A DNA stretch of 64,000 nt from Nocardia higoensis NBRC 100133. Lineage in GTDB: Bacteria > Actinomycetota > Actinomycetes > Mycobacteriales > Mycobacteriaceae. The notes under the pieces are model-generated. The model had not been told where the DNA came from. It was given only the letters and a program-made list of their open reading frames with translations, and did not search any database. Below are positions 8,063 to 16,765 of this stretch, in pieces. The number at the start of each line of letters is the position of its first letter. The stretch's first letter is position 1. Location of the stretch: assembly GCF_000308595.1 (NCBI RefSeq), contig NZ_BAGA01000079.1:62001-126000 (forward strand), written 5' to 3'. The position numbers and the translations under genes are program-made.

Positions 8063-9301
8063 ATGCAGTCCTGGTCCGACACCGCCCTACCGACCGTTCC
8101 CGGAGCAGGGCCGCCGTTGCGGTTGTACGACACCGCCGATCGTCAGGTGCGTCCGTTGGCTCCCGCGGCGACGGCCACCATGTACGTCTGCGGCATCACG
8201 CCCTACGACGCCACCCATCTCGGTCACGCCGCCACCTACCTGACGTTCGACATCGTCAACCGGGTGTTGCGCGACAACGGCCACGACGTGCACTACGTGC
8301 AGAACATCACCGACGTCGACGACCCGCTGTTCGAGCGCGCCGAACGCGACGGCGTGGACTGGCGTGATCTGGGCGACCGCGAGATCGAGTTGTTCCGCAC
8401 CGACATGTCCGCGCTGCGGGTGCTGCCGCCGCGCGACTATGTGGGCGCGATCGAATCGGTCGACGAGGTCGTCGAATTCGTGCAGAAACTGCTCGCCAAC
8501 GGCGCCGCCTACACCGTCGACGACGCCGAGTTCCCCGACGTCTACTTCCGCATCGACGCCACCGAGCAGTTCGGTTACGAGTCCGGCTACGACCGCGAGA
8601 CCATGCTGCGGTTGTTCGCCGAACGCGGCGGCGACCCCGACCGTCCGGGCAAACGCGACCCACTCGACGCGTTGCTGTGGCGCGCCGCCCGCCCGGGTGA
8701 ACCGTCCTGGCCCGCCCCGTTCGGCCCCGGCCGTCCGGGCTGGCACATCGAGTGTTCGGCTATCGCGTTGAACCGACTGGGCCCGCAGCTCGACATCCAG
8801 GGCGGCGGCAGCGATCTGATCTATCCGCACCACGAATACTCCGCCGCGCACGCCGAATCGGTGGTCGCCGGGCGCCGCTTCGCCCGCCACTATGTGCACG
8901 CGGGCCTGATCGGCCTGGACGGCGAGAAGATGTCGAAGTCCAAGGGCAATCTGGTGCTGGTCTCCACACTGCGTGAAGCCGGGGTGGATCCGGCCGCGAT
9001 CCGGCTCGGCCTGCTCGCCGGGCACTACCGCCAGGACCGCATGTGGACCGACGCGATCCTCGACCAAGCTCTGCTGCGCCTGGCCCGCTGGCGCCACGCC
9101 GCCGCCCTGCCCTCGGGTCCCTCCGCCGACGACACGATCGCGCGTCTGCGCCAGCATCTGGCCGACGACCTGGACACCCCGAAAGCGCTCGCCGCCGTCG
9201 ACAACTGGGTGCACGACGCCACCGAGTACGGCGGCTCCGACACCGCCGCGCCCGCCGCGCTGGCCGCCGCGGTGGACGCGCTGCTCGGTGTCGATCTGTG
9301 A
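8063..9301 (+). CDS. mshC: L-cysteine:GlcN-Ins ligase MshC (mycothiol biosynthesis)
   Basis: ATP-dependent ligase joining cysteine to glucosaminyl-inositol, the penultimate step of mycothiol synthesis. It is a cysteinyl-tRNA synthetase paralogue: the HIGH-type motif is in [12 protein letters not shown] and the KMSKS loop in [11 protein letters not shown]. The zinc ligands of the CysRS fold are visible as [19 protein letters not shown] and [11 protein letters not shown]. Its 412 aa length equals MshC (about 410), shorter than true CysRS because the anticodon-binding end is reduced. The position downstream of uppP, DUF3090 and SCO1664 matches other actinobacteria. Start ATG 8063 is chosen from the family N-terminus MQSW. 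Confidence 0.95.
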   Translation: MQSWSDTALPTVPGAGPPLRLYDTADRQVRPLAPAATATMYVCGITPYDATHLGHAATYLTFDIVNRVLRDNGHDVHYVQNITDVDDPLFERAERDGVDWRDLGDREIELFRTDMSALRVLPPRDYVGAIESVDEVVEFVQKLLANGAAYTVDDAEFPDVYFRIDATEQFGYESGYDRETMLRLFAERGGDPDRPGKRDPLDALLWRAARPGEPSWPAPFGPGRPGWHIECSAIALNRLGPQLDIQGGGSDLIYPHHEYSAAHAESVVAGRRFARHYVHAGLIGLDGEKMSKSKGNLVLVSTLREAGVDPAAIRLGLLAGHYRQDRMWTDAILDQALLRLARWRHAAALPSGPSADDTIARLRQHLADDLDTPKALAAVDNWVHDATEYGGSDTAAPAALAAAVDALLGVDL

Positions 9302-9344
9302 GCTCCCGCTTGCTCGCGGGGATCGGGCGTGATGTGGTGCTGAC

Positions 9345-10430
9345 GTGTGCAGCATCGATCCTCGTCATCTGATCGGACGCGCCGCCGCGCTCGGTGCCGG
9401 GCTGCTGGCCGCGTCACCGCCGCTGTCGGCGGTGCAGGCCGGTTCGCCGCGCTGTGTGGCCGCACGCACCCGGTTCTTCGGCGCCGAGGTCGTCGACCAG
9501 GTCACCGGCGCGGTCCGCGCCGATCGGGTGGTGCTGTCGTGGGTGGGCTGCGCCACCTACGCGGTGGCCATCGGCGGCGCGGTGCTGCTGCTGGACGCCT
9601 GGGTGCCGAGGCTGACCAGTTCCGGTTACGTACCCGCCACCGCGCAGGATCTGGCCGATCTGCGCCCGGAGGCGATCTTCATCGGCCACGGCCATTTCGA
9701 TCACGCCGCCGACGCCGGACCGATCGCCGCGGCCACCGGCGCCACCGTCTACGGCACCGCCGAGCACTGCGCCGCGATCCGCGCGCAAGTCACCGCAGCC
9801 ACCTTCCCGACGGTGGGCCTGGGCGATGCACGCACCCCGATCGGACGCCGCGAGGACCGCACGGTGGGCCCGGTGCGCCTGGCGGTGGTGCGGCACCTGC
9901 ATTCCGCGCGCACCCCCACCGACCCCGCCACCGCCTCGCCCCGCTTCTTCCCCCGCCCGGAACTGGGCCCGATCCTGCGGCATCCGCCGTCGCTGTCGGA
10001 TCTGCGCCGCACGGTGCCCCGTCTGCTCGACGCCGAGGGCGGGGTGCTGCTCTACCAGTTCCGCGTCCCCGGTTTCGCCCTGACCTGGCACGACTCCTCC
10101 GGCCCGCTGTGCGAGGTCGCCCCGCAGGTGCTCGACGTGCTGGCCGAGCTGCCGCCCACCGACGTCCACATCGGCGCGGTGCAGGGCTACAACCAGATCA
10201 GCAACGGCCTGCGCGATCCGCGCACCTACATCGAGGCGCTGTCGCCGACGGTGTTCGTGCCCACCCATCACGACAACTGGTTGCCCGGCCTGACCGCCTC
10301 GGCCGCCAACTACGGCCCGCCGCTGACCGCCGAACTCGAACGCATCGCCGCGCCGTTGCGCCCGCAGATGCGCGCGTTGCACGACCCGCAGGACTATCTG
10401 GCCCCGCACCGGCTGACGTTCGCGCTGTAG
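9345..10430 (+). CDS. MBL-fold metallo-hydrolase, exported or membrane-associated
   Basis: A 361-aa beta-lactamase-fold metallo-hydrolase. The metal-binding motif GHGHFDHAAD is present near residue 110, with further histidines in HLHSAR and the C-terminal VPTHHDNWLPG. The N-terminal stretch with an Arg followed by AAALGAGLLAASPPLSA looks like a signal or anchor segment, so the enzyme may act outside the cytoplasm. It starts at a GTG 43 bases downstream of mshC on the same strand and could be cotranscribed. The type resembles UlaG/Rv-like secreted lactonase or phosphodiesterase-like proteins; the substrate is unknown. Confidence 0.75.
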   Translation: MCSIDPRHLIGRAAALGAGLLAASPPLSAVQAGSPRCVAARTRFFGAEVVDQVTGAVRADRVVLSWVGCATYAVAIGGAVLLLDAWVPRLTSSGYVPATAQDLADLRPEAIFIGHGHFDHAADAGPIAAATGATVYGTAEHCAAIRAQVTAATFPTVGLGDARTPIGRREDRTVGPVRLAVVRHLHSARTPTDPATASPRFFPRPELGPILRHPPSLSDLRRTVPRLLDAEGGVLLYQFRVPGFALTWHDSSGPLCEVAPQVLDVLAELPPTDVHIGAVQGYNQISNGLRDPRTYIEALSPTVFVPTHHDNWLPGLTASAANYGPPLTAELERIAAPLRPQMRALHDPQDYLAPHRLTFAL

Positions 10431-10515
10431 GCCCGGCCGCGCAGACCACGCGGGCGGGCGATTCCCTCGGCCGCGGCGCCGGTTCTGCCCGGCTGTGGTT
10501 CCTACGATGGACGGT

Positions 10516-11061
10516 ATGACCGAGCGCAAGCCTGTCGAGGACACGTTCGAGTCCTGGGTCGACAAGCAGATCCGGGAGGCGACCGAGCGCGGCGAGTTCG
10601 ACAATCTGCGGGGCGCGGGCAAGCCGATCCCCGGTGTGGGCTCGCATGTCGACGAGCATTGGTGGATACGCGACTATCTGCGCCGCGAGGGGGTCCCCGC
10701 CGACGGGCTGTTGCCGGATTCGCTGGTGTTGCGTCGTGATCGTGAACGGCTGGGGGAGCGGGTGGCCGAGTGTGACACCGAGGCCGAGGTGCGGGCGGAG
10801 GTCGCGGCGTTGAATCGGCGGATCGTCGCGTGGCTCCAGACGCCGACGCCTCCGCATGTGCCGATCGCGCCGGTGCATACCGAGCAGGTGGTCGGGGCGT
10901 GGCGGGAAGAGCGGGCCCGCGAGCGCGCGGCTCGCCGCGACAGCTCCGAGGCGAGTCACCACCGGCCCGCCGAGACGCGCTCGTCCCCGGTCACCGGTGC
11001 GGACGTCGGCGCCGGGCCCGGTTGGTGGCGGGCGTTGCTGCGGGTTTTCAGACGGCGGTGA
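10516..11061 (+). CDS. DUF1992 (DnaJ-homologue C28-type) domain protein
   Basis: A 181-aa protein whose N-terminal 70 residues are a clear DUF1992 domain: FESWVDKQIREATERGEFDN followed by LRGAGKPIPG. The middle is an alpha-helical coiled region with RRDRERLGERV. The tail is Arg/Gly-rich with a Trp-Trp-Arg motif just before the stop. The family is widespread, soluble and uncharacterised. ATG 10516 is preferred to the upstream GTG because it starts the conserved block. The last 14 bases overlap the convergent nitroreductase gene on the other strand. Confidence 0.8.
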   Translation: MTERKPVEDTFESWVDKQIREATERGEFDNLRGAGKPIPGVGSHVDEHWWIRDYLRREGVPADGLLPDSLVLRRDRERLGERVAECDTEAEVRAEVAALNRRIVAWLQTPTPPHVPIAPVHTEQVVGAWREERARERAARRDSSEASHHRPAETRSSPVTGADVGAGPGWWRALLRVFRRR

Positions 11062-11521
11062 GGCGCACCACCGGATATTCGCGCTCGGATTTGCGTTGGT
11101 ATTTCTCGTAGCGCGGCTGTTCACGCAAGATCCGGGTCCACGCTTGGGCACGATCGGCGCCCTCGAGGCGCTGCGGGCGCACCGGGCGCGGTGCGGACCC
11201 GCTGAATTCGATGGCGGCCTGGGCGGGGTGCGCCATGAGGTTGGCGTACCAGTCGGGGTGACGGTCGCCGCCGCCGGAGGCGACGATCAGCCAGGAGTTC
11301 TCGCCGTCGGCGAACCAGGCCAGGGGTGATTCACGGTGTGCGCCGCTGCGACGGCCGGTGGTGTGCAGGATGAGGGTGTTCATGCCCATCATCTGTCCGC
11401 CCTTGCGGCGGATGCGGGTGACGGTGCGGGCATTGGTCGTTCGCTGGAACCACAGCGACAGACGCCGCAATGGGCCGGGCGCCTGTTCGCCGGCGCTCGT
11501 CTTCGGCTGTTGCTCGGTCAT
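11048..11521 (-). CDS. F420-dependent nitroreductase-like protein (DDN family)
   Basis: A 157-aa single-domain split-beta-barrel protein of the deazaflavin-dependent nitroreductase (Ddn) family. Diagnostic segments are ILHTTGRRSGAHRESPLAWF, the phosphate-binding strand, then WLIVASGGGDRHPDWYANL and the end YQRKSEREYPVVRL. Family members use reduced coenzyme F420 to reduce quinones or nitro compounds at the membrane. The N-terminal 25 residues with LRRLSLWFQR may form an amphipathic membrane-associating helix as in Ddn. It stands alone on the minus strand, convergent with the DUF1992 gene. The natural substrate is unknown. Confidence 0.85.
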   Translation of the reverse strand: MTEQQPKTSAGEQAPGPLRRLSLWFQRTTNARTVTRIRRKGGQMMGMNTLILHTTGRRSGAHRESPLAWFADGENSWLIVASGGGDRHPDWYANLMAHPAQAAIEFSGSAPRPVRPQRLEGADRAQAWTRILREQPRYEKYQRKSEREYPVVRLTAV

Positions 11522-11718
11522 GTTCGGCCACCTCCGGTTCGTTTCGTCGGGTCGGGCCCCGGACGGTGCTGCCGCTGTCCGGCCCCGTGGACCACGCTAG
11601 ATGCGATGCCACCGGGAAAGCTTCTCGATTCCTGATCGGTTCGCGCGCGAAGCTGATCTTCGAGTGCGCGGATCCGTTCAGCTGTCGAATCCGTAGATGC
11701 GGGAATATACTGCCGATC

Positions 11719-12123
11719 GTGTCGAATCTGCGGATCAGCGAAGTGGCCGAACTCGTCGGAGTCAGCGATGACACCGTGCGCCGCTGGATCGACCAGGGAC
11801 GCCTCGAGGCGATTCAACTCGACAGCGGCCGCAAGGGGGTCGGCGGCCGCGCGCTGGCGGAGTTCCTGCGCGCGCATGCCGAGGCGCCCGCGGTGGGGGC
11901 GACAGTGGCGGCCTCGGCCAGGAACCGGATGCGCGGGATCGTGACCCGGGTGGTCAAGGACACGGTGATGGCGCAGGTGGAGATGCAGGCCGGGCCGTTC
12001 CGGCTGGTGTCGTTGCTCAGCCGCGAATCGGTCGACGAGCTCGGTCTCGAGGTCGGCAGTGTCGCGGTGGCGTCGGTGAAGTCGACGCATGTCGTAGTGG
12101 AGATACCGGAAGGGCTGAGCTGA
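11719..12123 (+). CDS. Helix-turn-helix/TOBE molybdate-responsive regulator
   Basis: A 134-aa protein joining an N-terminal MerR/excisionase-type helix-turn-helix (RISEVAELVGVSDDTVRRW, residues 4-22) to a C-terminal TOBE (molbindin) domain, residues about 65-132, with NRMRGIVTRVVKDTVMAQVEM. TOBE domains bind molybdate or tungstate, so this is a one-protein molybdate sensor, structurally unlike E. coli ModE. Its stop codon overlaps the modA start (TGATG at 12121-12125), so it is the first gene of the molybdate-uptake operon and probably its autoregulator. The start is GTG 11719, where the conserved domain begins. Confidence 0.83.
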   Translation: MSNLRISEVAELVGVSDDTVRRWIDQGRLEAIQLDSGRKGVGGRALAEFLRAHAEAPAVGATVAASARNRMRGIVTRVVKDTVMAQVEMQAGPFRLVSLLSRESVDELGLEVGSVAVASVKSTHVVVEIPEGLS

Positions 12124-12944
12124 TGAGGACGATCGCGGGAACGCGCACGGTTGCCGGCAGACGGACGGCGCGCGGCGCGGGGCTGCTGATGGCGGCAGCG
12201 GTGGCTTGCGTCGGCGTGGCGGGCTGCGGTTCCGACGACAGCACGGCCACCGACGGCTCCGCGGAGGTGTCGGGCACGGTGACGGTGTTCGCCGCGGCGT
12301 CACTGACAGAGGTGTTCACCGAGCTGGGGGAGAAGTTCGAAGCCGTCCACCCCGGGGTGGACGTGGTGTTCAGCTTCGCCGGTAGCTCCGCGCTGGCCCA
12401 GCAGATCGATCAGGGCGCGCCCGCCGATGTGTTCGCCTCGGCGGCACCGAAGAACATGCAGCAGGTCCGCGACAGCGGGCAGGTCACGGCCGAACCGCTC
12501 GTATTCGTCCGCAATCGGCTCGAAATCGCTGTCCCGCAGGGTAATCCGGGCGATGTGACCGGGCTGGCCGACTTCGCCGAGCCCGATCACAAGATCGCGT
12601 TGTGCGCCGAGCAGGTGCCCTGCGGCGCGGCCGCGGCGACGGTGTTCGAGGCCGCGGGCATCACTCCCGCGCCCGACACCCGCGAACAGGATGTGAAGGC
12701 GGTGCTGACCAAGGTCGCCCTCGGTGAGGTCGACGCGGGGCTGGTGTATCGCACCGATGTGCTCTCCGCGGGCGGCAAGGTCGAAGGCATCGACTTCCCC
12801 GAATCGGCCGCAGCGGTCAACGATTATCCGATCGCGGCGCTGGCCGGCGCGCCGAATCCGGCCACCGCGGCGGCGTTCGTCGATTTCGTCACCTCCGAGC
12901 GGGCCGAGCCCGTCTTCACCGCCGCGGGATTCGACGTCCCGTGA
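12123..12944 (+). CDS. modA: Molybdate ABC transporter substrate-binding lipoprotein ModA
   Basis: Extracellular molybdate-binding protein, 273 aa. The signal peptide ends in the lipobox VAGC (Cys near 36), giving a lipid-anchored protein. The mature sequence has the ModA hallmarks: VTVFAAASLTEVF at its start, FSFAGSSALAQQI (oxyanion-binding Ser), GAPADVFASA, and the lysine- and tyrosine-containing GLVYRTDV. The gene overlaps its upstream neighbour by 1 base and modB by 4. Sulfate is an unlikely substrate given the adjacent TOBE regulator. Confidence 0.92.
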   Translation: MRTIAGTRTVAGRRTARGAGLLMAAAVACVGVAGCGSDDSTATDGSAEVSGTVTVFAAASLTEVFTELGEKFEAVHPGVDVVFSFAGSSALAQQIDQGAPADVFASAAPKNMQQVRDSGQVTAEPLVFVRNRLEIAVPQGNPGDVTGLADFAEPDHKIALCAEQVPCGAAAATVFEAAGITPAPDTREQDVKAVLTKVALGEVDAGLVYRTDVLSAGGKVEGIDFPESAAAVNDYPIAALAGAPNPATAAAFVDFVTSERAEPVFTAAGFDVP

Positions 12945-13753
12945 CCGCGCCGGCACGACGGCGGTCGGTGCTCGGGCGGCGGCCGCTGGTGCTGGTGCTG
13001 CCCGCGGTCTGCGGACTGGCGTTCCTGCTGGTCCCGTTGATCGGGCTGCTGTTGCGCGCACCGTGGGCGAGCGTGCCGAGCCGGCTGTTCAGCGCGGAAG
13101 TCGGTCAGGCGCTGCGACTTTCGCTGATCTGCGCGAGCGCGGCCACGGTGATCTGCCTGCTACTGGGAATTCCCCTGGCGTGGTTGCTGGCGCGCGCCGA
13201 GCTGCCGGGGCGCGGGCTGATCCGGGCCCTGGTGACGGTGCCGTTGGTGTTGCCACCGGTCGTCGGAGGTGTGGCGCTGTTGCTGGCACTGGGCAGGCGC
13301 GGGTTCGTCGGCCGCTGTCTCGACGAGTGGTTCGGGGTGTCGTTGCCGTTCACGACCGCCGGGGTGATCGTGGCCGAGGCATTCGTGGCCATGCCTTTCC
13401 TGGTGATCTCGGTGGAGGGCGCGTTGCGGGCCGCCGACCCGCGGTTCGAGGAGGCGGCCGCGACGCTGGGCGCGAGCCGCTGGTACGCCTTTCGCCGGGT
13501 GACCTTGCCCTCGGTGATGCCGGGGGTCGTCGCGGGCGCGGTGTTGTGCTGGGCGCGCGCGCTCGGCGAATTCGGCGCCACCATCACCTTCGCCGGCAAT
13601 TTTCCCGGCCGGACGACGACCATGCCGCTGGCGGTGTACCTGGCGCTCGAGACCGACCCCGACGCCGCGATCGTGTTGAGCCTGGTGCTGCTGCTGGTGT
13701 CGGTGGTGGTGCTCGTCGCGTTGCGGGAACGCTGGATCCGGGGTGTGGTGTGA
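12941..13753 (+). CDS. modB: Molybdate ABC transporter permease ModB
   Basis: Integral-membrane permease, 270 aa with about five to six hydrophobic helices. The inner-membrane loop EEAAATLGASRWYAFRRVTLP, here with PGVVAGAVLCWARALGEFGA following, is the EAA motif that docks on ModC. It begins at GTG 12941 within the modA stop (GTGA) and ends 50 bases before modC. The length and the LGEFGATI end motif fit ModB/CysT-type permeases. The molybdate assignment follows from modA and the TOBE domain of modC. Confidence 0.9.
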   Translation: MTAPARRRSVLGRRPLVLVLPAVCGLAFLLVPLIGLLLRAPWASVPSRLFSAEVGQALRLSLICASAATVICLLLGIPLAWLLARAELPGRGLIRALVTVPLVLPPVVGGVALLLALGRRGFVGRCLDEWFGVSLPFTTAGVIVAEAFVAMPFLVISVEGALRAADPRFEEAAATLGASRWYAFRRVTLPSVMPGVVAGAVLCWARALGEFGATITFAGNFPGRTTTMPLAVYLALETDPDAAIVLSLVLLLVSVVVLVALRERWIRGVV

Positions 13754-13802
13754 ATTCGCCGCGTGAGCCGGCGTTCCGGCGTGCGGCGAGCGCGGGTGCG
13801 CG

Positions 13803-14852
13803 ATGAGCCTGTCCGCACGATTGCAGGTCACCCGAGGCCGATTCGCACTCGACCTGCCGTTGGAGGTGGAGGCGGGCGAGGTGATCGCTCTGCTTGGCCC
13901 CAACGGCGCGGGCAAATCCACCGCGCTGCGGGCGCTGGCCGGGCTGCTGGCGCTCACCGGCGGACATATCCGTCTCGACGAGCACCTCTGGGACGCGCCG
14001 CCGTCGGTGTTCGTGCCTGCCGAGCAGCGCCGGGCCGGTGTCGTGTTCCAGGACTATCTGTTGTTCGGGCATCTCTCGGCCCTGGACAATGTCGCGTTCG
14101 GGCTCCGCGCGCGGGGTGTGCGGCGCGCCGCGGCGCGGACCCGCGCGCTCGACTGGCTCACGCGGGTAGGGCTGCCCGAGGTGGCCGAGCGTCGCCCCGG
14201 CGCGCTGTCGGGCGGTCAGGCTCAGCGGGTCGCGCTGGCCCGCGCCCTGGTCACCGAGCCGCGGCTGTTGTTGCTCGACGAGCCGCTGGCCGCGCTCGAT
14301 GCCGCCACCCGTCTGCAGGTGCGTACCGATCTGGGGCATCATCTGCGCGACTATCCCGGTCACACGGTGCTGGTCACCCACGATCCGCTCGATGCCATGA
14401 TCCTGGCCGACCGGCTGATCATCGTCGAGGACGGCGCGATCGTGCAGCAGGGCGCCCCCGCCGAGGTCGCCGCGCGCCCGCGTTCGGACTACGTCGCCCA
14501 CCTGATGGGGCTGAACTTGTATCGCGGCCGCGCGCACGGCAGCGTGGTCGATCTCGACGGCGGCGGGCACCTCACGATCGCCGAACCCGCCGAGGGCCCG
14601 GTGTATGTCACCTTCGCCCCGCACGCGGTGGGCCTGCATCCCGAGCGTCCCGGCGGCAGTCCACGCAACAGCTGGCTGGTCACCATCGCCGGGATCGAAC
14701 AGCACGCCCACACCACCCGCGTCCGTCTCGACGGAACACCCTCGGTCCTGGCCGATATCACCGCCGCGACGGTCGCCGAGCTGCGCTTGAGCCCGGGCCG
14801 GCAGATCTGGGCGGCGGTGAAAGCGACCGAAATCCGTTCGTATCCGGCCTGA
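13803..14852 (+). CDS. modC: Molybdate ABC transporter ATP-binding protein ModC
   Basis: Cytoplasmic ATPase of the molybdate importer, 349 aa. Walker A GPNGAGKST is near residue 30-38, signature LSGGQ near 137, Walker B LLLLDEP about 20 residues later, and the H-loop LVTHDP follows. The C-terminal 120 residues carry a TOBE-like regulatory domain (VTIAGIEQHAHTTRVRLDG), which in this family binds molybdate or feeds back on transport. It is the third gene of HTH-TOBE/modABC, separated from modB by 49 bases. Confidence 0.91.
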   Translation: MSLSARLQVTRGRFALDLPLEVEAGEVIALLGPNGAGKSTALRALAGLLALTGGHIRLDEHLWDAPPSVFVPAEQRRAGVVFQDYLLFGHLSALDNVAFGLRARGVRRAAARTRALDWLTRVGLPEVAERRPGALSGGQAQRVALARALVTEPRLLLLDEPLAALDAATRLQVRTDLGHHLRDYPGHTVLVTHDPLDAMILADRLIIVEDGAIVQQGAPAEVAARPRSDYVAHLMGLNLYRGRAHGSVVDLDGGGHLTIAEPAEGPVYVTFAPHAVGLHPERPGGSPRNSWLVTIAGIEQHAHTTRVRLDGTPSVLADITAATVAELRLSPGRQIWAAVKATEIRSYPA

Positions 14853-14897
14853 TCGCCGCGCGGTGATCGGTATCGCCTGGCGACGACCGAGCCACCG

Positions 14898-15446
14898 TCA
14901 GGCGTCGGGCGCGTCAGGGGTCTGCGGGCCGGGCAGCATCACGGTGCGCAGCATGCGCAGTTTGCGGCCGGGTGCGGGGCCGTTGTTCGTCAGCGGCACG
15001 ATCGCCGCCGCCAAGGCCTGGCCGAGGGCGTCGAGTTCGGCGTCGTCGAGCCAGAGTCCGGACACGCTGTAGCCGATGCCGTCGCGGGCGAGGTCGATCT
15101 CGCCGCGTGCGAGGTAGCGGTCGAAGTCCAGCATCATGCCCGCGATATAGGCGAGGAAGGCGCGGCGGTGGTCTTCGGCGGTCATCGTGGCGAGGTCGCC
15201 GGGGTCGATGCCCGCGGCGGCCAGTTCCAGCCGGTAGGTGCGTTCGACGGTGCCGCGGACGCGGCGTTCGTCGGCGACGGTGAGGACGCCGCCGTCGACC
15301 AGGCGGGCGATATGGCGGTAGAGGCTGCCCGCAGGCACGTCGCCGAGTTCTTCGCCGAGTGCGGCCGTGGTCAGGCTCCGATCGCCGAGGAAGGCCTGCA
15401 CGATGCGCATACGTACCGGGTGCAGCAGCAGTTCTACCGAGTCCAC
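14898..15446 (-). CDS. ArsR/HTH-20-type transcriptional regulator
   Basis: A 182-aa regulator starting at GTG 15446, where the winged-helix begins: VELLLHPVRMRIVQAF, then LTTAALGEELGDVPAGSLYRHI as the recognition helix, and the wing VADERRVRGTVERTY. The C-terminal half (MLDFDRYLARGEIDL onwards) resembles the helical tail of ArsR-like regulators controlling lipid or drug genes and has no obvious metal-ligand Cys pair. It is divergent from the small DUF5808 gene with 89 bases between starts, and an inverted repeat lies there. Repression of that gene and itself is the simplest inference. Confidence 0.78.
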   Translation of the reverse strand: MDSVELLLHPVRMRIVQAFLGDRSLTTAALGEELGDVPAGSLYRHIARLVDGGVLTVADERRVRGTVERTYRLELAAAGIDPGDLATMTAEDHRRAFLAYIAGMMLDFDRYLARGEIDLARDGIGYSVSGLWLDDAELDALGQALAAAIVPLTNNGPAPGRKLRMLRTVMLPGPQTPDAPDA

Positions 15447-15480
15447 GGCACCGATCTTACCGCCATTATCACTTATGAGA

Positions 15481-15502
15481 ATATTCGTGCTATCGTGAAT
15501 AT
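15481..15502. promoter_or_regulatory. Inverted repeat in divergent promoter, likely operator
   Basis: ATATTC (15481-15486) and its exact complement GAATAT (15497-15502) are separated by 10 bases, giving a 22-base element centred on one face of the helix. The stretch 15465-15505 is AT-rich against a 70% GC background and lies between the ArsR-like gene and the DUF5808 gene. A winged-helix dimer site is plausible; no binding is known. Confidence 0.4.
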
Positions 15503-15535
15503 CGAAGCAAGCAACGCGCCGGAAGGGACGACGCA

Positions 15536-15754
15536 ATGACCGAGCGGAACAACCCCCACATCCCCGAACCCCAGGGCACCCTGGCGGGCATGCCCTACGA
15601 CTGGCGGCCGCCCACCGCGCAGCGGATGCGGGCGCGCTGGTGGAATCCGAACGATCCGCGTCTGTTCACCCCCAAGGCTTTCGGCTGGGGCTGGGATCTG
15701 AACCTCTACCGGGTGCTGCACCCGCGCGGCGGAAAGGCCGAAGCCGGTCGCTGA
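15536..15754 (+). CDS. Small DUF5808-type protein
   Basis: A 72-aa soluble protein. The block PNDPRLFTPKAFGWGWDLNLYRVLHP (given here in parts: DPRLFTPKAF then GWGWDLN) matches the DUF5808 signature found in actinobacterial small proteins next to PadR or ArsR-like regulators. There is no signal peptide or membrane helix. It is divergent from the ArsR-like regulator, the usual context of this family, and is followed by a strong hairpin at 15768-15803. Function unknown. Confidence 0.7.
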   Translation: MTERNNPHIPEPQGTLAGMPYDWRPPTAQRMRARWWNPNDPRLFTPKAFGWGWDLNLYRVLHPRGGKAEAGR

Positions 15755-15767
15755 CCGGAGCACGACG

Positions 15768-15803
15768 AGCGGGGCCCGTGGCGTGATCGCCGCGGGCCCC
15801 GCT
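15768..15803 (+). terminator. Hairpin after the DUF5808 gene
   Basis: AGCGGGGCCCG (15768-15778) pairs perfectly with CGGGCCCCGCT (15793-15803). An inner GGCG/CGCC pair extends the stem. It lies 14 bases after the stop and has no U-tract, as is common for GC-rich actinobacterial terminators. Confidence 0.6.
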
Positions 15804-15873
15804 TCCGTTCGGTCCCACAAATGCCGATCGGTTCATCTGCGCGGCGATCTCGCCTGGCCTACATTCGGATCCC

Positions 15874-16596
15874 ATGCTGACCATCGACCTGCCCGCCCCC
15901 GACGGCACGATCGAGGCCGTGATCGCCCGCCCCGACGGCGACGGCCCCTGGCCGGGCGTGGTGATCGTCCACGACGCCACCGATTTCGGCGCCGATGTGC
16001 GCAAGCACGTCGCCATGCTCGCCGAGCGCGGCTACCTGGCCATCGCGCCGAACCTGTTCTCCCGCGGCCGCACCCGATGCATCCGGTCGGTCATGCGCGC
16101 GCTGTGGTTCACCGGCGGCCGCAACGACGCCGAAGCCGCACCGGTGCGCGACATCCTCGCCGCCCGCGACCACCTGCTTGCCGACCCGCAGTGCACCGGC
16201 CGCACCGCCGTGATCGGCTTCTGCATGGGCGGCGGCTTCGCTCTGCTGACCGCGCCGCACGGTTTCGACGCCGCGGCCCCCTTCTATCCGGGCCTGTACG
16301 GCGATTACCGTTCCCTGCTCGACGGCGCCTGCCCGATCGTCGCCAGTTACGCGGGCCTGGACCCTTCGCTCATCGGTGCCGCGGACAAACTGAAGCGCTC
16401 CCTGGTCGATCTCGGTGTCCCGCACGACATCAAGACCTATCCGCGCGTCACCCACGGCTTCGCCAACACCTTCCCGGCCGAACCGTTGCTGCGCGTCACC
16501 GGCCTGGGCTACAACGAGGCCGCCACCGCCGACGCCTGGCAGCGCATCTTCGCCTTCTTCGACCGGCACCTGACCCGGCCGCCCGCCGACGACTGA
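15874..16596 (+). CDS. Dienelactone hydrolase family protein
   Basis: A 240-aa alpha/beta hydrolase of the dienelactone hydrolase family. The nucleophile is a cysteine in GFCMGGGFA (Cys near 113), with the catalytic Asp in SYAGLDPS and His in RVTHGFAN. The N-terminal DGTIEAVIARPDGDGPWPGVVIVHD is typical. There is no signal peptide, so it is cytoplasmic. Family members hydrolyse lactones of aromatic degradation or other esters. No aromatic-degradation genes are nearby, so the substrate is open. It is monocistronic, between a terminator and a 169-base gap. Confidence 0.83.
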   Translation: MLTIDLPAPDGTIEAVIARPDGDGPWPGVVIVHDATDFGADVRKHVAMLAERGYLAIAPNLFSRGRTRCIRSVMRALWFTGGRNDAEAAPVRDILAARDHLLADPQCTGRTAVIGFCMGGGFALLTAPHGFDAAAPFYPGLYGDYRSLLDGACPIVASYAGLDPSLIGAADKLKRSLVDLGVPHDIKTYPRVTHGFANTFPAEPLLRVTGLGYNEAATADAWQRIFAFFDRHLTRPPADD

Positions 16597-16765
16597 GCAG
16601 CCACCGGGGTGGGCAGCGCCGCCGGCCCCACTCGCGGGCGTACGCTTCTCAACGGTTCGCCAGCCGGTTCGGCTCCCGCGGAACCCGCACGAAGTCACCG
16701 ACCATCTCGTCATCGATACGGCAGACCCGACGGGTCCCGAACGAAGCTCGAATGGAAGGAACGCC

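Noticed and set aside
16649-16740. A minus-strand stretch ending DFVRVPREPNRLANR that looks protein-like
   Set aside because: No start, no upstream similarity and no family match. It lies in the gap before the NmrA-like gene, and I could not support a gene or remnant.
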